Under the pieces are notes generated by a model, which made no database searches, had not been told where the DNA came from, and saw only the letters and a list, made by a program, of their open reading frames with translations. From NCBI GenBank assembly GCA_003427395.1, contig BFEA01000559.1, forward strand, positions 941,432 to 974,859: a stretch of 33,428 nt of DNA, given 5' to 3'. Shown here in pieces: positions 29,661 through 33,428 of the stretch. Both the position numbers and the translations under genes were made by a program. The stretch comes from Chara braunii. Lineage: Eukaryota > Streptophyta > Charophyceae > Charales > Characeae. Positions within the stretch are counted from its first letter, which is position 1. Every line of letters begins with the position of its first letter.

Positions 29661-29984
29661 TCTTGTTGAATTCCCCGAGCTCTAAATTCTTCCTTTCCCT
29701 TCTCAGTGCTAAAAGGACAACATAGGCTCATGAGGTATACCTGAATTCAAGCCTGATTCTCTCCAGTCAATAATATCAGTCTCCTTCTTCAGTCCAGTGT
29801 GGAACCTCACACAAGAAAGAAATAAGACACAGTTAGCAGTTGTGACTCTCAGAAGAATCGAGACTCAATGAGAATAATAAAATCAATAAGAAGCTCACAA
29901 CGTTGTCAACAGTTCTCACGCTCAAATCAAAGCTCAAAGATGATGATGACCCAGGTTCGCTTCGGACACGAAAATATTTTCATG
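29661..29984 (-). other. Leader between primer-binding site and first leader ORF
   Basis: About 320 bp of the element's 5' untranslated leader. No ORF, repeat or clear hairpin is recognised. Packaging signals would be expected here in related elements but cannot be identified by eye. Confidence 0.45.
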
Positions 29985-30002
29985 TCCCCGGCAACGACGC
30001 CA
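29985..30002 (-). promoter_or_regulatory. Primer-binding site complementary to tRNA-Asp
   Basis: On the minus strand, four bases after the LTR end (GTGCGACA), lies TGGCGTCGTTGCCGGGGA. This is complementary to the last 18 nt of plant tRNA-Asp including CCA (TCCCCGGCAACGGCGCCA) except for one transition at a CpG. tRNA-Asp priming is known for several plant Ty3 lineages (for example Athila). The site fixes the orientation of the element and the inner boundary of the 5' LTR. Confidence 0.85.
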
Positions 30003-30023
30003 TTTTTGTCGCACTTTTTCCAG

Positions 30024-30207
30024 TCGAACCACTTAAACGACCAGAAAGCCAACAGGCTGTCACGCAGGATTTTGTATGTGATTCCAATAAATAAAATAAA
30101 TTAATTAATGCAAATCCCTTCCTGTTTAATTTATTTTATTTATTGCAATCACATACAAAATCCTGCGTGACAGCCTGTTGGCTTTCCGGTCGTTCTAAGT
30201 GGTTCGA
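30024..30207. repeat. 80-bp foldback at the LTR end next to the primer-binding site
   Basis: Arm 30024-30103 (TCGAACCACTTAAACGACCA...) pairs with 30127-30207 (...TTCTAAGTGGTTCGA) around a 23-nt loop (ATTAATGCAAATCCCTTCCT + GTT). Mismatches are few. In the 3' LTR only the left arm and loop exist (11096-11195), and the sequence then continues differently. One LTR has therefore gained an inverted copy, or the other has lost it. Confidence 0.9.
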
Positions 30208-30567
30208 GCGAAACCCTTCAATTACGGTCTTCGTCGGTCCCCGGTCTTAGGAATCTTTTATTTTGATTCGGAACAACAGAGAATCATGCAAATAATCATC
30301 ATTATGGAGTGCTCAATATGCATCAATTATGTCAATCTGACTTTGAGAACTGTGATAGAGTCATCCTAGAAATCGATCATCAAGCAAGAACAATGCAAGA
30401 AGCAAGACCGACTGACTGACTTTGACAATGACCAGGTCAAATGAGTGAGGGAAGGATGATAACTCATAATAATCTCAAAAAGTACACATAAGCAAGCGTT
30501 GTCAGTACCTCTCAAGAGTTCTCACTCTTCTTTCTAGGCAGTCTCTTTCAATCTCTATTCTTGCTGT

Positions 30568-31212
30568 TCATCTCTGGTGCCGTGACCCATGCCCGCGTAC
30601 AGTCTGAGATTGAGACCTCGTGACAAAGAGCCACCTGAAGCCAGCAAGCTCTAAACATGACCATCCGAGATACATGACAGGGTAGTTAACCGTGGAGCAA
30701 AACTCCTCCCACAATGTAGGCAACCCATCTACTGAACAAAATCCTCGTCTGAGGTAGGGATACTCAGTAGACTTAGTCAGTGCCTCAATGTCGATCACTG
30801 CTGGAGAGATATACCTTTTTGCCAAGCTGATCATATCAAGCCAACTTGTGCCATCTGTGAGAAGGACAGGAACGGGGGGCTTATGATAGTCCGTATAAAG
30901 CTTGGGCCCAAAGCTGCGAAACAGTTTGGTGCCACTCTCATCGATTTCTCTCTCCCTCTGCTCGAGATTTCTCATGGCGGAGCTTCACACGGCGTCAAAA
31001 TACTCATGAGCCTCTTTACCCTTCTTCAGATAGGGCCTCAGATCGTGGATAGTGCCATCAACAAAACTGGTCTGGACAACGAAGATTGACAGATTTCCTC
31101 GTCTAAAACCAATGACACTGGCATACTGATAGCGGAATGCCTCCTTACATGAAATCTGATTGAGGTTGGCCAGCACTGACTTGCTGACTCGAAAGGATTC
31201 GACTGTACTCAT
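30568..31212 (-). pseudogene. LTR-encoded module-A ORF, 5' LTR copy, one in-frame stop
   Basis: ATG at 31212 (MSTVESFRVSKSVLANLNQI) to TGA 30568-30570, with one internal TGA at 30985-30987 that the other LTR shares. Module landmarks in order: AFRYQYAS, LSIFVVQTSFVDG, IHDLRPYLKKGKEAHEYFD, NLEQREREIDESGTKLF and YHKPPVPVLLTDGTSWLDMI. A C-terminal extension follows (TEYPYLRRGFCSVDGLPTLW, YLGWSCLELAGFRWLF). In an active element the shared TGA either ended the protein or was inherited damage. The relation to leader modules A2-A5 is clear at the motif level. Confidence 0.6.
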
Positions 31213-31261
31213 GGGTAAATTAGGCCGTGCAGATTGAGTAGATGATCACTAAGAACTGATC

Positions 31262-31395
31262 GAAGAAACCTGATGGCTGATAACTGATTGCTGATAACTG
31301 ATTGCTGATAACTGATTGCTGATAACTGATTGTTGAACCCTGATTGCTTATGACTGATTGCTGATAACTGATTGTTGATAACTGATTGCTGTTTA
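31262..31395. repeat. Minisatellite GCTGATAACTGATT, about nine copies
   Basis: A 14-15-bp unit (GCTGATAACTGATT with variants GTTGATAACTGATT, CTTATGACTGATT) is repeated here about nine times, and only three to four times at the matching place of the 3' LTR (about 12284-12325). Copy number has therefore changed since the two LTRs were identical. Confidence 0.85.
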
Positions 31396-31632
31396 GAGAG
31401 CAGTAGATGCTAGTTAGAGAAAAGGGATTGGTTGCTGATTAGATAAACTGACTGACTACTGAATAGAAAACAGATTGACTGTCGCTCAAATGCCAATTAA
31501 TACAATTGTTGTTCGTGTTCCGTCGACATACTAGGTGCTCCGCTGTGATCTGTTTTCAGAAACCTGCCTGTTTTCTCTAGTCTGAATCTGCCTGAGGTGA
31601 ATTTGCCTCGCGGTGCTGATGGCTAAGCTCTT

Positions 31633-31977
31633 TTACTGATTTTCAATAACCTTTCTCCTCGCCTCCTCAACGGATCCTACCGACGAGAGGGTAGTGTGTA
31701 ATCTCCCGTTTGACCCATGAATGTAGAAAGTATACTCAATAAGCGTCTGCTTCTTCACTCGCTCTAAAGCCTCTTACATCATGAGTCGTTTCTGATAACA
31801 AAGGTCACGTATAACTCTTTCCTCCCAACCCTCACTTTTGTCTTGATGCAGAGTACAGGTCGCCCTCAGTCTTTTCTCACCCACCATCTCTCTGCAGAAC
31901 ACCTCTCCTTTCACGCCTATGCGTAGAAACCATGATGTCTGCCAGAAGCTGCTTGCGGAATCCGGGTAACTAGACAC
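31633..31977 (-). pseudogene. LTR-encoded module-B ORF, 5' LTR copy, one stop
   Basis: Same frame and length as the intact copy in the 3' LTR: ATG at 31977 to TAA 31633-31635, with an internal TAA at 31774-31776 where the other LTR reads Glu. Contains SVEEARRK and QTLIEYTFYIHGS. Interruption in only one LTR indicates damage after insertion, or divergence between two copies. Confidence 0.55.
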
Positions 31978-31991
31978 AGATGAGATGGTTA

Positions 31992-32371
31992 AACAGCCAT
32001 TTCGTCAAAACGGACATATTATATTTTTTGAACGAAATCAAAACTGATTTTTTTTGCAAAAATCCAGTCGGAATTTTTTGCTCCTGGGGATCTAGTGTTC
32101 CCAAAACGCCGGACCCCCTACATGTATCTGGTCTATGGTTGAGACCGGATACCAAAAAAAAAAAAAAAAAAAAAAAAAAATCAGTTTTTTTTTATTTTTT
32201 TATTTTTTTATAATCTGGTCGCAACCTTAGACCAGATACATGCATGGGGTCCGGCATTTTGGGAATGCTGGACCCCCAGGAGCAAAAAATTCCGACCGGA
32301 TTTTGGCAAAAAAAGTCAGTTTTGATTTCGTTCAAAAAATATAATATGCCCGTTTTGACGAAATGGTTGTT
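31992..32371. mobile_element. Foldback MITE, 380 bp, inside the 5' LTR
   Basis: Long inverted repeats of about 155-160 bp (starting AACAGCCATTTCGTCAAAAC on the left and AACAACCATTTCGTCAAAAC on the inverted right) flank an A-run/T-run centre (32154-32210). The target GTTA is duplicated (31988-31991 and 32372-32375). The 3' LTR has the empty site with a single GTTA (12928-12931). The duplication may be read as GTTA, TTA or TA because of the adjoining bases, so the superfamily (TTA would suit PIF/Harbinger, TA would suit Tc1/mariner) is undecided. It has no coding capacity. Confidence 0.9.
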
Positions 32372-33179
32372 GTTAGCTGTACGTGGGTTTTGTGTTCGTC
32401 TTGTAGGGTCTATGTCGAGTCTACTGCGTCCGCACTTAGTTAGCCAGGTCTCGGCTTATCTGCTGGTTCACGCCAGTGTTCGCCGAATCCATGCATAAAT
32501 GAGTTGAGTCCGTGCCAAACTTTCTGATTCTACATTGGATTGTCTGGTCCTGCACTGAATTACCTGAACCTGCGTTGAACGGCTTAAGTCTGTTTTGAGG
32601 CTTGCCCAACTCAGGTTTGTGTAGCCTTAATCTGGTTCGAGTTGTTCGTGTCTGGTTCAGGTTGTCAGAGTCTAGTTTGGGTCGGGTAAAAGTTATTTAA
32701 GTCAAATAAAAATTGTTTGAGTCGAGTTAAAGTTGTTTGAGTCTACGTTAGACTGCCTTGGGTCTGTCATGGGGTCCGTCTGAGCCTGGCTCGAGTTATC
32801 CAATTTTTTTTATCAGAATGAACTCAGCCAAAGGTGATGAATCATCCAAAATATTGTCCGCTTAACTTTCCAAGTCCGCCAGGTCCCCTAAGTCCGAAGA
32901 CCGTCTGAGTTCACCCGGATTGGCTAGTCATCGTTCAGACCTCAATCACCTAAATTGAACTCACAAAACTAGGCTTTGATCCGCCCGGCCTAGTCCAAGA
33001 AGCTCATTCTACAAAAATCTGATCTTCTATTCTCTGAGCTCACTGTTCACTTGATATGCAGCTCACTGATCTGAATAAAATTTGTACTCAGTTGTCTATC
33101 AATTGAGTGAGACAGTTAAAAATGATCCACTGAGTTTCAATGTGAGACTCACTCACTCATTATACACAGCGAAGCAGCA

Positions 33180-33225
33180 AAATATATATATATATATATA
33201 TACATAAATATATATATATATATAA

Positions 33226-33263
<38 letters not shown>

Positions 33264-33327
33264 TGCTTCTCTCTAACAGCAAACCCTTTGCGCTCGTGTC
33301 ATAGTGCAACTCCAGATTTCTCCCCGC
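33180..33327. other. AT microsatellite and short unassigned flank
   Basis: (TA)n with AAATA interruptions spans about 33181-33264. The following 63 bp before the GC-rich element has no clear identity. If the giant element sits in the chromovirus, integrase sequence should continue here, but I cannot recognise it. Confidence 0.6.
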
Positions 33328-33428
33328 CAGCGTTGTCACGCGGGGATCCCCGGGGCCCAAGCCGGGGTAGGGGTTTCAACCCCGGAACGCCGCCGCGGGG
33401 CTACCCGACCCCCGCCCCCGCAAAAACA
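33328..33428. mobile_element. Start of a second GC-rich hAT-type element, cut by the window end
   Basis: CAGCGTTGTC opens 101 bp that are nearly identical to the reverse complement of the right end of the element at 16801-17899 (positions 17800-17899), through the characteristic CCCCCGCCCCCGCAAAAACA. Only two or three differences are seen. The 8 bp before it are CTCCCCGC; the other flank lies outside the window. Near-identity between two copies suggests recent movement or conversion. Confidence 0.85.

Larger units (their letters stand above)
11079..33179 (-). mobile_element. Giant Ty3-type LTR retroelement with leader and LTR ORFs, about 22 kb
   Basis: Two homologous long terminal copies in the same orientation (11079-13736 and 30007-33179) flank a body that reads on the minus strand. 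The order is tRNA-Asp primer site, leader with repeated small ORFs, gag, protease, RT, RNase H, integrase, then an 8-kb region containing other insertions. Both copies begin TGTCGCAC and end GAAGCAGCA on the plus strand. I could not find a matching target duplication (CACGT before 11079 versus AT repeats after 33179), nor a convincing polypurine tract beside the 3' LTR. It therefore remains possible that the 11079 copy is a separate LTR. The left end interrupts the chromovirus integrase. The domain order RT-RNase H-integrase is Ty3. No chromodomain is seen at its pol end. Confidence 0.75.
30007..33179 (-). repeat. 5' LTR of the giant element (3173 bp)
   Basis: Same ends as the 3' LTR (TGTCGCAC...GAAGCAGCA on the plus strand) and adjacent to the primer-binding site at its minus-strand 3' end. 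It is longer by 515 bp mainly because of a MITE (31992-32371), a second foldback arm (30127-30207) and more copies of the GCTGATAACTGATT minisatellite (about 31262-31395). It encodes ORF A and ORF B on the minus strand, and has the same block of degenerate 24-bp repeats (about 32480-32760). Confidence 0.88.

Noticed and set aside
31970-32498. Short ORFs in the 5' LTR around 32000-32500
   Set aside because: They are translations of the MITE arms and its A/T centre; the matching region of the other LTR lacks them.
11079-33179. Fungal host with RIP as the cause of the C-to-T decay
   Set aside because: I first considered it because the RT resembles fungal ones. The 18S signatures and the tRNA-Asp primer site point to the green lineage, where methylation-driven deamination gives a similar pattern.
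33257-33327. RNase H fragment of the chromovirus (minus-strand LELHYDTSAKGLLLE)
   Set aside because: Only about 20 residues with partial likeness to the YxTxxKELLA motif. It would also need about 1 kb of integrase sequence to be missing, so too weak to call.
33160-33360. Minus-strand ORF rich in Ile-Tyr
   Set aside because: It is the translation of the (TA)n microsatellite plus the end of the GC-rich element.

Overview
This window is eukaryotic nuclear DNA made almost entirely of repeats and nested mobile elements. I see no intact host gene. The lineage looks green (plant or, more likely, a streptophyte alga). The minus-strand 18S rRNA copy carries plant/green-algal signatures (CCTTATCATTTAGAGGAAGG near its 3' end, CTCCTACCGATTGAATGG in the decoding region) where fungi differ. 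The large retroelement also has a primer-binding site matching the 3' end of plant tRNA-Asp. The reverse transcriptase and integrase families remind me of charophycean algae, but that is memory, not a search.

Layout. 1-7457: a 53-bp minisatellite, a 2.2-kb array of a 172-bp satellite, a 220-bp polypurine tract, then decayed spacer-like DNA full of hairpins and short tandem arrays. 7458-8907: the 3' four-fifths of an 18S rRNA gene (minus strand), mutated at universally conserved positions, so a pseudogene. 8908-11078: the 3' LTR and the integrase/chromodomain end of a Ty3 chromovirus (minus) sitting in that 18S copy. 11079-33179: a giant Ty3-type LTR element (minus, about 22 kb) with LTRs of 2.66 and 3.17 kb, apparently inserted in the chromovirus integrase. 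It carries a tRNA-Asp primer site, a 2.8-kb leader with repeated small protein modules, then gag, protease, RT, RNase H and integrase. An 8-kb region between pol and the 3' LTR holds other insertions. These include a GC-rich hAT-type element with an assembly gap (16801-17899) and a plus-strand TATA/ORF unit (18463-19545). 33180-33428: an AT microsatellite and the first 100 bp of a second GC-rich hAT copy.

The most unusual feature is in the giant element. Its leader encodes four diverged copies of one protein module (A) and two of another (B), and its LTRs encode one further copy of each. I do not recognise either module. The pol frame from 24716 to 21678 has 12 in-frame stops but no frameshift, and LTR differences are mostly transitions. 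That pattern fits cytosine-deamination decay of a methylated element. The insertions are nested: 18S copy, then chromovirus, then giant element, then MITE and hAT elements.
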